Of a stretch of 64,000 bases of DNA, positions 17,510 through 25,489 are shown one piece after another. The DNA is from JAZKAR01 sp040389065 (GTDB lineage: Bacteria; Pseudomonadota; Gammaproteobacteria; Burkholderiales; Casimicrobiaceae), in the NCBI GenBank assembly GCA_040389065.1, contig JAZKAR010000008.1, positions 23,479 to 87,478 of the forward strand, given 5' to 3'. The stretch's first letter is position 1; each line of letters starts with the position of its first letter. The notes under the pieces are model-generated. The model was given only the letters and a program-made list of their open reading frames with translations, had not been told where the DNA came from and did no database searches. Made by a program: the position numbers and the translations under genes.

Positions 17510-17819
17510 AGTGTCTTTCCTGACTGGTTGTAGCCATTAGAAATGTGGGAATATTCTAGCCGTTCTTAATTTGGCGCGATTCGCTTTTTCATCATACCGA
17601 CTGCCGGCCTTCCTATAAAGAGGGATGACGAGGCTCGATAAGCATTCAGCCTTCCGCAAAGCTTCACTCAAGAAGCTCTTCATCCCCGCTCAGATTATTC
17701 TTCGTTGCTGGGCACAGGCGTGTTGAGCAGCTGCTGCTCCCACAGGAATGCGATGCCGCTCAAAAAAACGGGCGCCTCTCCTAAGAGGCTGCCCTCGTTG
17801 TTTCGTTTTATCGTAATGA
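17510..17819. other. Gap between pirin and DUF1857 genes
   Basis: It holds the pirin promoter region and the terminator at 17762-17794. A short minus-strand reading (FLWEQQLLNTPVPSNEE, then stop) near 17700-17760 could be a gene tail, but is too short to identify. Confidence 0.4.
17762..17794 (-). terminator. Rho-independent terminator after the DUF1857 gene
   Basis: On the minus strand GGGC-A-GCCTCT pairs with AGAGGCGCCC (one bulged A), 4-base loop, followed by GTTTTTTTG. This is a textbook GC stem plus U-run about 26 bp past the stop. Confidence 0.85.
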
Positions 17820-18293
17820 TCAAAGCTTGCCTTCCGCGAGCAATTCACGTGTGCGCTTTAACGTCGACAGCAAGGCGCTTTTATACCCTTTGTCGCCATT
17901 CATCCATTCTTGTTCAGCCTGCTCTTCGGGGCCGCCTGGCACTTTACCGCGCAGACCAATATAGCAATAAAACCGAAGTTGGAGTGCGCCGGATTTATCC
18001 TCGAACAGCTCGTTGATGATTGCGCCTTCGCGTGGGCCTGTGGCTTGGAAAAAGGTAACCTTGCTTTCCGGTTCGAAGCTAATGATCTCACGTAGGTCAG
18101 CGCCTGCAATCGTAGCTTCTCGCACAATGTGTGTTGCGCTTTCTTCTACGACTTCGCAGTGTGTGCAAAGATTGGGTGGGAGAAATAAACGGGCGTCGCG
18201 AGCTTTTAGAACTAGGCCAGTCCATATCTGCGAGCGGGTTAGTAGTGTCTCGCCTTCCGGGTTAACCGGAACAGTTGCTGTTGAATAAATCAT
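17820..18293 (-). CDS. SRPBCC-superfamily protein of the AtaL/DUF1857 type
   Basis: This 157-residue protein resembles the AtaL-like DUF1857 family: TRSQIWTGLVLKARDARLF, REIISFEPESKVTFFQATGP and LRFYCYIGL are typical. The START-like fold suggests binding of a hydrophobic ligand, but the function is unknown. It sits 48 bp downstream of the NmrA-like reductase on the same strand, so the two probably form an operon ending at the terminator at 17762-17794. Confidence 0.75.
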   Translation of the reverse strand: MIYSTATVPVNPEGETLLTRSQIWTGLVLKARDARLFLPPNLCTHCEVVEESATHIVREATIAGADLREIISFEPESKVTFFQATGPREGAIINELFEDKSGALQLRFYCYIGLRGKVPGGPEEQAEQEWMNGDKGYKSALLSTLKRTRELLAEGKL

Positions 18294-18341
18294 AGTCGTA
18301 TTCCTTTTTGTTGGGGTTGGGTACTGCTACTGCTTATACTG

Positions 18342-19208
18342 CTAGGCTGAAGCTACAATTTCTGAGGCAAAGTCGCGATAGGAACGCAAAGGGCGTCCCA
18401 AAAGCGAAGCTAAGCGTTCAACATCACCGGGTTCGGGCATCATGCCATCGCTAAGAAAGCGCTCACTCATCAAGCGCATATCATATGCCATCCAGCTTGG
18501 CATATAGTTCCGAAGATTCTGCTCAAACCCAACGGTATCATCACCACCATATACGATTGGGCGATTAAGTAGCTCTGACCAAATGGCTGCGACATCGACA
18601 CCTGTTAGCGTATTAGGGCCGACAAGATTGATGCGACTAAGCGGCAGCTCAGCAGCTTGCTCGCGGCGAATCAGCTCAATAGCAGCGATTTCGCCAATAT
18701 CTCTCACATCTATCATGGCAAGACCTTTACTGCCAATCGGCATGGGGTAAACGCCGTAACCCTGCACTACATCTTTAATTGTAATATCGTTGTTGATAAA
18801 GTAGGCGGGGCGCAGAATAGTAGCGTTGAAGCCCATTTGCTCGATCATTCGTTCAACGCCGAATTTACCTGCGAAGTGCGGTACGTTTACATAAATATCG
18901 CTGTGGATGACAGACAGATAGACAATGCGTTTGATGCCAGCCTCTCGAGCCAGATTAAGCGCGATCAACGCTTGGGTAAATTCATCAGGCACAACTGCAT
19001 TGAGCAAGAATAACGTAGAAACACCTGCGAATGCACCACGCAGCGAGTCGACATCAAGCAGGTCGCCCTGCACAACGCTAACACTTGCTGGGAAGCTAGC
19101 TTTAGAAGCATCGCGAACAAGAGCGAGCACATCAGCGCCACGCTTTACAAGCTGATCAACAACTTGACGACCAATTTTGCCGGTTGAGCCAGTAACGAGG
19201 ATAGTCAT
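18342..19208 (-). CDS. NmrA-like / atypical SDR NAD(P)-binding reductase
   Basis: This 288-residue Rossmann protein starts with the NAD(P) motif TGSTGKIGRQVVDQLVKRG, followed by a DLLDVDSL acidic region and YLSVIHSD. This fits the NmrA/quinone-oxidoreductase (QOR2)-like atypical SDRs, which act as redox sensors or NADPH:quinone reductases. The YxxxK catalytic pair of classical SDRs is not evident. It is divergent from a LysR gene (start 19319), a common arrangement for this family. Confidence 0.88.
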   Translation of the reverse strand: MTILVTGSTGKIGRQVVDQLVKRGADVLALVRDASKASFPASVSVVQGDLLDVDSLRGAFAGVSTLFLLNAVVPDEFTQALIALNLAREAGIKRIVYLSVIHSDIYVNVPHFAGKFGVERMIEQMGFNATILRPAYFINNDITIKDVVQGYGVYPMPIGSKGLAMIDVRDIGEIAAIELIRREQAAELPLSRINLVGPNTLTGVDVAAIWSELLNRPIVYGGDDTVGFEQNLRNYMPSWMAYDMRLMSERFLSDGMMPEPGDVERLASLLGRPLRSYRDFASEIVASA

Positions 19209-19318
19209 GAGATTTACTCCGATTAAGATTGAAAGTTGAAAGACAATTGAATAGTAATCGGTTTACAGATGGTTCGATAGTCGTTATATTAGGACATATC
19301 GTCTCACTGGTGGAACAC
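19209..19318. promoter_or_regulatory. Divergent promoter region, NmrA-like gene and LysR
   Basis: A 110-bp AT-rich gap between two divergent starts. It must hold both promoters and probably the LysR site; no single dyad stands out. Confidence 0.4.
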
Positions 19319-20251
19319 ATGGATTTACTTGCCCTCACTGATTTCAATCTCGTCGCCCGGTATGGAGGGTTTGGGCGCGCCGCGCGCGCCACGGGGCGCC
19401 CAAAAGCCACGCTCTCGCGACGCGTTGCGGAGTTAGAAAAAAGTCTCAACGTGCGTCTATTCGAACGCGGAGCGCGGTCATTGAAGCTTACACAAGAAGG
19501 GCACGCGCTTTACGAGCGAACGGCAACGCTGCTTGCTGAGGTAGAATCGACAGCCGCCGCAATCGCGTCGGGAGGAGATAAGCCGCGAGGCAGGTTGCGT
19601 ATCAGCGCGCCACTTCTTTTTTCGCAAATTGCAATGGGCAAGCTAGCCGCCGAGTTCACGTTAAACTATCCAGAAGTTCGGCTTGAAATCACAACCGAAG
19701 ATCGAACTGTCGATATGGTTGAAGAAGGGTATGATCTTGTGATTCGGGTCAATCCTGACCCTGAAGAAAGTCTTATCGGAAGAATTTTTTTGCGTGATCA
19801 ACTCGTTGTTGTGGCAAGCCCGAAACTAACTCGACCTACCGACGATCAGGCTGTTCCAGCTGTTTTGCGCGGCGGCGGTCACCAACCTAGCAACCAGTTT
19901 GCAGTATGGGAAATGATGACATCGACTGGAAAATCAAGAATTACGATTGAGCCAGTTCTTCATCTATCCTCTCTCATCATGGTTCGAGATGCGGTTCGAA
20001 TGGGTGTTGGCATAGGGCGCCTTCCAGTATCTCTTGTGACTCACGATCTGGCTGACGGTACGCTGGTGCATTGGGGAGATATAGATGGCCCAGATATCGC
20101 TTTGTGGGCGCTTTATCCATCGCGGCGGTTACTAAGCACGCGTGTGTCTGCTTTCCTCAACTATTTAAAGGAAGTTTTTCCCAAGGGAACGCCTGACGAA
20201 TTGGCGGCATTTATGGGGGCGTTTGACGAAAGGGGTAGAGTCGAAGTGTGA
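19319..20251 (+). CDS. LysR-family regulator of the divergent NmrA-like gene
   Basis: This 310-residue LysR protein has the HTH DFNLVARYGGFGRAARAT, then KATLSRRVAELEKSLNVRLF, and the usual effector domain. The first 30 codons of the longer frame (from 19229) lie in the divergent promoter and are unlike the family, so ATG 19319 is chosen. It belongs to the CrgA/AphB-like subgroup by its N-terminal pattern. It likely controls the reductase/DUF1857 operon; the inducer is unknown. Confidence 0.9.
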   Translation: MDLLALTDFNLVARYGGFGRAARATGRPKATLSRRVAELEKSLNVRLFERGARSLKLTQEGHALYERTATLLAEVESTAAAIASGGDKPRGRLRISAPLLFSQIAMGKLAAEFTLNYPEVRLEITTEDRTVDMVEEGYDLVIRVNPDPEESLIGRIFLRDQLVVVASPKLTRPTDDQAVPAVLRGGGHQPSNQFAVWEMMTSTGKSRITIEPVLHLSSLIMVRDAVRMGVGIGRLPVSLVTHDLADGTLVHWGDIDGPDIALWALYPSRRLLSTRVSAFLNYLKEVFPKGTPDELAAFMGAFDERGRVEV

Positions 20252-20441
20252 CGCGGTGGATACATGTACAGCTCATTTTCAATTTATCCGCCCCGTGGTT
20301 GATCCTAACGATGCAACCAAGAGCGTGGATCAGAATGTGGAATTAGATGTGCCGCTGCTTGCCATTGTTAAGATTCTTAGCCTGGCAATTACGCGTGTAG
20401 ACGTTACTTTTGACATGGAAGTAAAATCCTCCTTTGCATAA
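20223..20441 (+). pseudogene. DUF2589-like protein fragment
   Basis: The frame reads FQFIRPVVDPNDATKSVDQ, VELDVPLLAIVKI and VDVTFDMEVKSSFA, then stops. This is the core of DUF2589 proteins (LDVPLLAIVPIPNL, V.V.FDMEV). Both the N-terminal ~80 residues and the C terminus are missing, and it overlaps the 3' end of the LysR gene. DUF2589 function is unknown. Confidence 0.65.
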
Positions 20442-20497
20442 ATCTGTGCAGGCTTCTTGATATCAGGAGCTTGCAATCATCAGAATGGAGATGACCA

Positions 20498-20764
20498 TTG
20501 AGTTCCGATCACTTTCAGTTAACCAATATTCGTTTTGTGAAGCGAATTATAGTAGGTAATGACAACCCTCAAAACATGAGAACGGAAGCGGAAGTTCAAG
20601 AGGCCATGGAGCTGGTTAACAAGTGCCTTTCAGGCACGCCACGCGGTTTTATTATTGGCATAGAAAAAAGCTTTCGTCTTTATAATATTGGTGAGCACCA
20701 GGTTATTTTGCAATATGCAGTCTACAATATTGGTTTTGAGCGTAAGCCAGGCTACCTTGATTAG
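20498..20764 (+). CDS. Small hypothetical protein (88 aa, TTG start)
   Basis: This frame begins at TTG with a GGAG box a few bases upstream. The product is soluble and mixed-composition (EVQEAMELVNKCLSGTPRG is its clearest helix). I do not recognise the family. It follows the DUF2589 fragment on the same strand and may be a remnant of the same locus. Confidence 0.4.
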   Translation: MSSDHFQLTNIRFVKRIIVGNDNPQNMRTEAEVQEAMELVNKCLSGTPRGFIIGIEKSFRLYNIGEHQVILQYAVYNIGFERKPGYLD

Positions 20765-20851
20765 CGTCGGCTACGCAGTTGAATGAGGGGGTTGTGTCGT
20801 AAATATTGAAAGACCAAAGAATTTGTATTGATTTTTGATTTTTCGAAATCG

Positions 20852-21295
20852 TCATTCAGGTTGCTTTGAGCCAACCTGCACCAGCACATCTTTTGAAGCC
20901 CATTCTTCAAAGACTGGTATGTCTTGATATCCCTCAATCAAATGCCATGCTGCCATTTCTTTAATGAATGTATGCGCCTTAGCTTTTTTGTTCAAGGGTG
21001 TATCAAGCGTTCCCAAGCGAATTCTAAGTGTTCCATCCCGAGCTGTTACCCGAGCATAGAGTGGAGAACCACAGTTTGAGCAGAAAGCACGAAATTTGCC
21101 TGGTGACGATTCATATTCACGAAGCAATCCAGCGGCATCTTCTACCATAAACTCGTTTGTGTTAACGCCAGCATTAGAGGCGTGAGCTGTGCCGCTTGCT
21201 TTCTGACAACTCTTACAATGGCAGTAGCCAAAATCACTTAATTCACCATTGATTTGATAGTGAATTTTTCCGCAAAGGCAACTTCCTTTATACAT
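20852..21295 (-). CDS. GFA/CENP-V-fold zinc protein (glutathione-dependent formaldehyde-activating-like)
   Basis: A 147-residue protein with the GFA zinc-site Cys set: SCLCGKIHYQI, CHCKSCQKASG and FCSNCGSPLYAR. All seven expected Cys are present, so both zinc sites should form. Family members were named for accelerating the glutathione-formaldehyde reaction, but most, including this one, have no proven substrate. It is followed on the same strand by ohr-type stress genes. Confidence 0.9.
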   Translation of the reverse strand: MYKGSCLCGKIHYQINGELSDFGYCHCKSCQKASGTAHASNAGVNTNEFMVEDAAGLLREYESSPGKFRAFCSNCGSPLYARVTARDGTLRIRLGTLDTPLNKKAKAHTFIKEMAAWHLIEGYQDIPVFEEWASKDVLVQVGSKQPE

Positions 21296-21319
21296 ACATT
21301 ATCCTTCTGATCATCCTAA

Positions 21320-21343
21320 CCTTCTCCCTCGAGGGGGAGAAGG
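21320..21343. repeat. Intergenic hairpin of the 'CCTTCTCCC' type
   Basis: CCTTCTCCC and GGGAGAAGG form an exact 9-bp stem with a 6-base loop. A half-copy recurs inverted at about 29490-29505. Such hairpins are common intergenic repeats in Proteobacteria; this one may also end transcription. Confidence 0.5.
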
Positions 21344-21375
21344 AACTCAAAACAGTTAGCTATTTCGTATATAAA

Positions 21376-21804
21376 TTATGCAACTGTTAAATCAACTTTA
21401 ATGTTGCCGCGCGTAGCATTAGAGTAAGGGCAAACAATATGAGCTTGCTCAACTAGTTTTTCTGCCGCCGCTTTTTCGAGGCCGGGAAGCGAAATTTTCA
21501 GAGCCACTTCAATACCAAAACCGTTAGGAATCGCACCGATACCTACTTCACCTTCAACGCGGGTATCAGCAGGTAATGATACTTTTTCACGACCAGCAAC
21601 AAATTTTAGCGCGCCTAAAAAACAAGCGGAGTAGCCCGCAGCAAATAATTGCTCAGGGTTCGTACCTGTACCGCCTGCGCCGCCTAATTCTTTGGGTGTC
21701 GTTAACGTAACATCCAATACACCGTCTGAAGACTGAGCTTTACCATCACGCCCACCTGTTGCAGAAGCTTTACCGCGGTACAGTACTTTTTCAATATGAT
21801 CCAT
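21376..21804 (-). CDS. ohr: Organic hydroperoxide resistance protein (Ohr, OsmC superfamily)
   Basis: This 142-residue thiol peroxidase reduces organic and lipid hydroperoxides. It has the Ohr pattern: LGGAGGTGTNPEQLFAAGYSACF, with the peroxidatic Cys in YSACF (~61), and AHIVCPYSNATRGNI with the resolving Cys (~125). The start motif (IEKVLYRGKASATGGRDGKA) is that of Ohr rather than OsmC. Reduction is usually through lipoylated proteins. No OhrR-type MarR gene is adjacent, so regulation is unclear. Confidence 0.94.
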   Translation of the reverse strand: MDHIEKVLYRGKASATGGRDGKAQSSDGVLDVTLTTPKELGGAGGTGTNPEQLFAAGYSACFLGALKFVAGREKVSLPADTRVEGEVGIGAIPNGFGIEVALKISLPGLEKAAAEKLVEQAHIVCPYSNATRGNIKVDLTVA

Positions 21805-22038
21805 TGAGACATTCCTTATAAATAAAAATAAAAGGTGGAAGGGAACTGAAAAACATTGACCATGCTACCATATTCGCAGGGTGGAGCAGATAAGGGGTGT
21901 AGTGTGAGCTTATACTCCGAATATGGGTGTCGCAGGTTAATTGTGAATACATTTAAAAATAAATAGGCAATCGGTCTATTTATTAATTAGTTAGCTAGAA
22001 TTGCTTAACTGGTTATTTATCTCTATTGGAGAGTTAAA

Positions 22039-22722
22039 ATGAAAATTCTTATGGTTTTGACATCACATAGCGAACTTGGGAATACTGGTCGCAAAACTGG
22101 CTTTTGGCTGGAAGAACTGGCTGCGCCTTATTACACATTCAAAGATGCGGGGGCGGATGTGGTTCTGGCATCCCCTAACGGTGGGCAGCCACCCTTAGAT
22201 CCAAAAAGCAGTGAACCGGCAAATCAAACCGAGCAGACACATCGCTTTGAGGCAGATGCTGTAGCGACTTCACAACTAGCTAGCACTGTACGCCTGGGTA
22301 GTATCAACCAGGCAGACTTCGATGCAATCTTTTATCCGGGAGGGCATGGGCCTCTGTGGGATCTGGCAGAAGACAAGGTTTCGATTGCATTGATTGAATC
22401 TTTCATTAAAGCTAACAAGCCAGTTGCGTTGGTATGTCATGCACCTGGGGTATTACGTCACGCTAAAACACCTGATGGAAAGCCACTCGTCGAAGGCAAA
22501 AAAGTAACCGGTTTTACTAATACTGAAGAAGCTGCTGTTGAATTGACCGACATCGTGCCGTTCTTGGTAGAAGACGAACTCAAAGCCAAAGGCGGAATGT
22601 ATTCCAGAGGTGACGACTGGACTTCCTATATCGTCAGAGATGGGCTTCTGATTACCGGGCAAAATCCTGCTTCATCGAGCGCCACTGCTGCGTTGCTTAT
22701 ACAGCAAGTGAGCAGCAAGTGA
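22039..22722 (+). CDS. DJ-1/PfpI (Hsp31-like) class I glutamine amidotransferase-like protein
   Basis: This 227-residue protein has the nucleophile elbow ALVCHAPGVL (Cys ~136) and PGGHGPLWDL upstream, typical of the Hsp31/glyoxalase III branch of DJ-1/PfpI. Likely roles are methylglyoxal or protein deglycation, or chaperoning. GGAGAG precedes ATG 22039. The last codons and stop lie inside an 11-bp tandem repeat (22703-22733), which sets the C terminus. Confidence 0.9.
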   Translation: MKILMVLTSHSELGNTGRKTGFWLEELAAPYYTFKDAGADVVLASPNGGQPPLDPKSSEPANQTEQTHRFEADAVATSQLASTVRLGSINQADFDAIFYPGGHGPLWDLAEDKVSIALIESFIKANKPVALVCHAPGVLRHAKTPDGKPLVEGKKVTGFTNTEEAAVELTDIVPFLVEDELKAKGGMYSRGDDWTSYIVRDGLLITGQNPASSSATAALLIQQVSSK

Positions 22723-22733
22723 GCAGCAAGTGA
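22703..22733 (+). repeat. 11-bp tandem repeat across a stop codon
   Basis: AGCAAGTGAGC is repeated about 2.8 times. The stop TGA of the DJ-1/PfpI gene comes from the second unit, so change in copy number would move the C terminus. Confidence 0.8.
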
Positions 22734-22976
22734 ATCGCTTAACGTTAACATGCGTTTGAATGCGGTTTCGTGAGCTAGCTCTAACTGCAATTCTGCTGTC
22801 TTACTGAGAAAAAGCATTTGAATAGCACGTTAAGTTTTAGAGTTTAAGTGTCTTATTTATTAGTGAATTATTAGTGAAAAGAAGTTGATTTCTAATCCCT
22901 CTCTTGTCAGCGTCACCAATTTTTGCATACGAAAAGGCGTATCAAATGGTGAAGTGGTTTCAAAAACAACGCCCCG

Positions 22977-23465
22977 TCAACTTGTAGCAACCTTGCCCCG
23001 CTTACGCAGATAGATGATCTGGGCTGTCAAGCCGATGATGAGAATAAGTAAAAGACTGGCCTGAACTCCGATAAGGAGTGGCGATTTCAGGTCTGTAACA
23101 AGGGGATGACCATCTGGAACACGGCGCAGTGTTTCAGTGGCGGTTGGGAGCATCAACAGAAACGCCGTCAGACTTAGACATATCGTTTCTACGTATTTTG
23201 CAGCCCGCCCTAATATTTTAGTTCGTCCGATGCCAAAGCCGATTAGAAGCATGATGATCGTTAGGGCACCGATGATATAGCTGATTGGTTCATGCGCGAC
23301 TAGAAAAACTGTCAATGCACCGACTAACATCGAAATGAAATAGATAGTGCCCAGCTTTGACTGCGGCACTATCCGACCATAACAGATAAGCATATACACA
23401 GCTACGGGAATGGCTGGCAGGCTGCTGAGTGTATGCACCCAGCCTAGTGGAGATATTCCAAACAT
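22977..23465 (-). CDS. Multi-pass membrane protein, unknown function
   Basis: About 162 residues with four to five hydrophobic helices (for example SLPAIPVAVYMLICYG, TIYFISMLVGALTVFLVA, IIGALTIIMLLIGFGIG and LLIGVQASLLLILIIGL) and a short basic tail. AAGGA lies 9 bases before ATG 23465; the in-frame ATG 23483 has no such site. No motif is recognised. It may be co-transcribed with the alpha/beta hydrolase gene 32 bp upstream. Confidence 0.7.
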   Translation of the reverse strand: MFGISPLGWVHTLSSLPAIPVAVYMLICYGRIVPQSKLGTIYFISMLVGALTVFLVAHEPISYIIGALTIIMLLIGFGIGRTKILGRAAKYVETICLSLTAFLLMLPTATETLRRVPDGHPLVTDLKSPLLIGVQASLLLILIIGLTAQIIYLRKRGKVATS

Positions 23466-23497
23466 ATTTATATATCCTTTCATATATTGCGGAGACT

Positions 23498-24337
23498 TTA
23501 AATACCGTTGACACTGGCGGCGGCCGTTAGGATGACGTTAGCGACTTCAGTCGGATGCGACACCATTGATACGTGGCTAGAGCCAGGAATCGTCGTGACT
23601 TGCGCGTTAATCCTCGTGGCTTCGTCTTGTTGGAATGCAGCCGGAATGAGTTGATCGTCTGTGCCTACTACAAAATACGATGGCTTGCTCTTCCAAGCCG
23701 CAGTGCTTACCTTGTCGTCCAGGGCATGGGCAAAGATTGGTCCTTGAGAGGTCGCCATGACTGCCGCTTCGCTGGTTGGCACATCCGCTGCGAAATTGTT
23801 TAGGTAGACGCTTGTACTCAGGGTCAAATATCCTGCACTATCTGGAATGATTCCGGCCTGCCATGTTCCAGCCGGATAGGGCTTTATGAGATCGTTAATT
23901 GATTCGTTGTCGCCTGGAGTGAACGCATCGACATATACCAGGTTGACGACCTTGTCGCTGGTACCGGCCTCAGTGATGACAGCACCGCCGTACGAATGAC
24001 CGACGAGAATTACCTGGCCAGTTTGTGCTTCGATTGCACGGCGTACGATAGAGGCGTCTTCACTCAGCGAAGCACGTTGCAATTGTACTGATACCACCTT
24101 CAAACCACGCTGCAGCAGCAGCGGTGTTACTTTAGCCCAGCTTGAACCATCGGCCCAAGCACCATGTACCAGTACTGCTGTGGTTGGCGTCGGCGGGACT
24201 GTAGCAGCGGAGCTGGCACCACCGCATCCTGCCAGCATGACCGGAATAGCGATAGCATTGATGGCAAGCGCAGCATAACACAGCGATTTTCGGAAATTAG
24301 AAGAAGTCATGTCGCTCTGCTTGTTCAATTCTTTCAT
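23498..24337 (-). CDS. Alpha/beta hydrolase lipoprotein
   Basis: About 279 residues. The signal peptide ends in the lipobox MLAGC, so the protein is probably an envelope lipoprotein. The hydrolase domain has VLVHGAWADGSSW (oxyanion region), the nucleophile elbow VGHSYGGAV, the acid region near VVGTDDQLIP and the catalytic His in GSSHVSM. It resembles pyrethroid-hydrolase/EstC-like esterases. GGAG sits 6 bases before ATG 24337; the longer frame starts at a TTG. It is divergent from an AraC gene that probably controls it. Confidence 0.87.
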   Translation of the reverse strand: MKELNKQSDMTSSNFRKSLCYAALAINAIAIPVMLAGCGGASSAATVPPTPTTAVLVHGAWADGSSWAKVTPLLLQRGLKVVSVQLQRASLSEDASIVRRAIEAQTGQVILVGHSYGGAVITEAGTSDKVVNLVYVDAFTPGDNESINDLIKPYPAGTWQAGIIPDSAGYLTLSTSVYLNNFAADVPTSEAAVMATSQGPIFAHALDDKVSTAAWKSKPSYFVVGTDDQLIPAAFQQDEATRINAQVTTIPGSSHVSMVSHPTEVANVILTAAASVNGI

Positions 24338-24352
24338 GTCATACTCCAAGGA

Positions 24353-25423
24353 ATGTTTATATGGACGAGTGCTAATCTAATGATAGAACACAGTGATATG
24401 ACCAGCCATATCCAAGAGACCGCATTTCATGATCAATCGTCCGGGAAAATGCCAGACTATGGCATGGCAGCTACCCGCGCTGATGTTCTATCCCAAGTGC
24501 TGACCTTGATACGGTTACGTGGCGAGCTGGTATATTCAGGGCAGCTGAGAGCACCGTGGAGCATTGCTTTCCCAAAAGGTGCAGCTCATTTTTATTTTGT
24601 CGAAACCGGCATGATGTGGGTCAAAACATTGAATGCTGACCCTATTGCCGCACATCAAGGCGACATGCTGCTGCTGCCGCATGGTATCGACCACCTGATT
24701 TGCGACGATCCGGCTACGCCGCCAGCAGAAATTGGCAGTATCATCAGCGAACACTTCAATCGCGATAAATCTGTGCTTGATTATGGCAGTAATGGCGCAC
24801 TGACTCGCATCGTTGGCGGCCTATTCCATTTCGAAGGAGGATCACTGGCTGCTATTTTGGCGGCTCTGCCCTTGGTGGTACACATTCCCAACAAAGATGG
24901 CAAAACCCCGGACTGGATGCATGGTTTAACCAATTTCCTGCTAAAGGAATCGCGTGACGCTGAACCTGGCTCATCACTGATGATTTCACGGCTGATTGAT
25001 TTGCTGGTAATACGTACATTGCGCACATGGGCAGCCTGCCAGACCCATTTAAGTAGTTGGGTCGGCGCACTAGGCGACAAACACATGGGCCGCGCACTAA
25101 GTGCCATACATGCAGCACCTTATCATCGCTGGACTGTGGATGAACTGGCCCGTATCGCAGTGATGTCGCGCTCGATTTTTGCCGAGCGCTTTAAGGCACG
25201 GATCGGCGAGGCACCATTACAGTACGTCAAACGCTTGAAGTTGACACTGGCAGCGGATATGCTCGCAAGCGGCGGGCTACGCATTACCCAAGTAGCAGAA
25301 CGCATTGGTTATGCCTCGGACGCAGCCTTTAGCCGTGCCTTCAAGACGCAGTACGGCTACGCACCGAGCGAAGCAGCGTTGTTGAATAAATCGGAAAAGG
25401 ATCAAAAAGAGATCGCGTCTTAA
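24353..25423 (+). CDS. AraC-family regulator with cupin sensor domain
   Basis: About 356 residues: an N-terminal Cupin_6 domain (GQLRAPWSIAFPKGAAHFYFV, HQGDMLLLPHGIDHLI) and a C-terminal double HTH (WTVDELARIAVMSRSIFAERF, ITQVAERIGYASDAAFSRAF). This is the GadX/YqhC-like type that senses small carbonyl or aromatic compounds. In-frame ATGs at 24353, 24380 and 24398 are all possible; the longer frame runs into the divergent gene. It probably activates the divergent hydrolase/membrane-protein genes. Confidence 0.88.
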   Translation: MFIWTSANLMIEHSDMTSHIQETAFHDQSSGKMPDYGMAATRADVLSQVLTLIRLRGELVYSGQLRAPWSIAFPKGAAHFYFVETGMMWVKTLNADPIAAHQGDMLLLPHGIDHLICDDPATPPAEIGSIISEHFNRDKSVLDYGSNGALTRIVGGLFHFEGGSLAAILAALPLVVHIPNKDGKTPDWMHGLTNFLLKESRDAEPGSSLMISRLIDLLVIRTLRTWAACQTHLSSWVGALGDKHMGRALSAIHAAPYHRWTVDELARIAVMSRSIFAERFKARIGEAPLQYVKRLKLTLAADMLASGGLRITQVAERIGYASDAAFSRAFKTQYGYAPSEAALLNKSEKDQKEIAS

Positions 25424-25489
25424 GAGCTTAAGTGTCTTATTCGTGAGGTGGAATTGGTTTCTTTTGTCGTTATCTGCTATTAAAATTAT

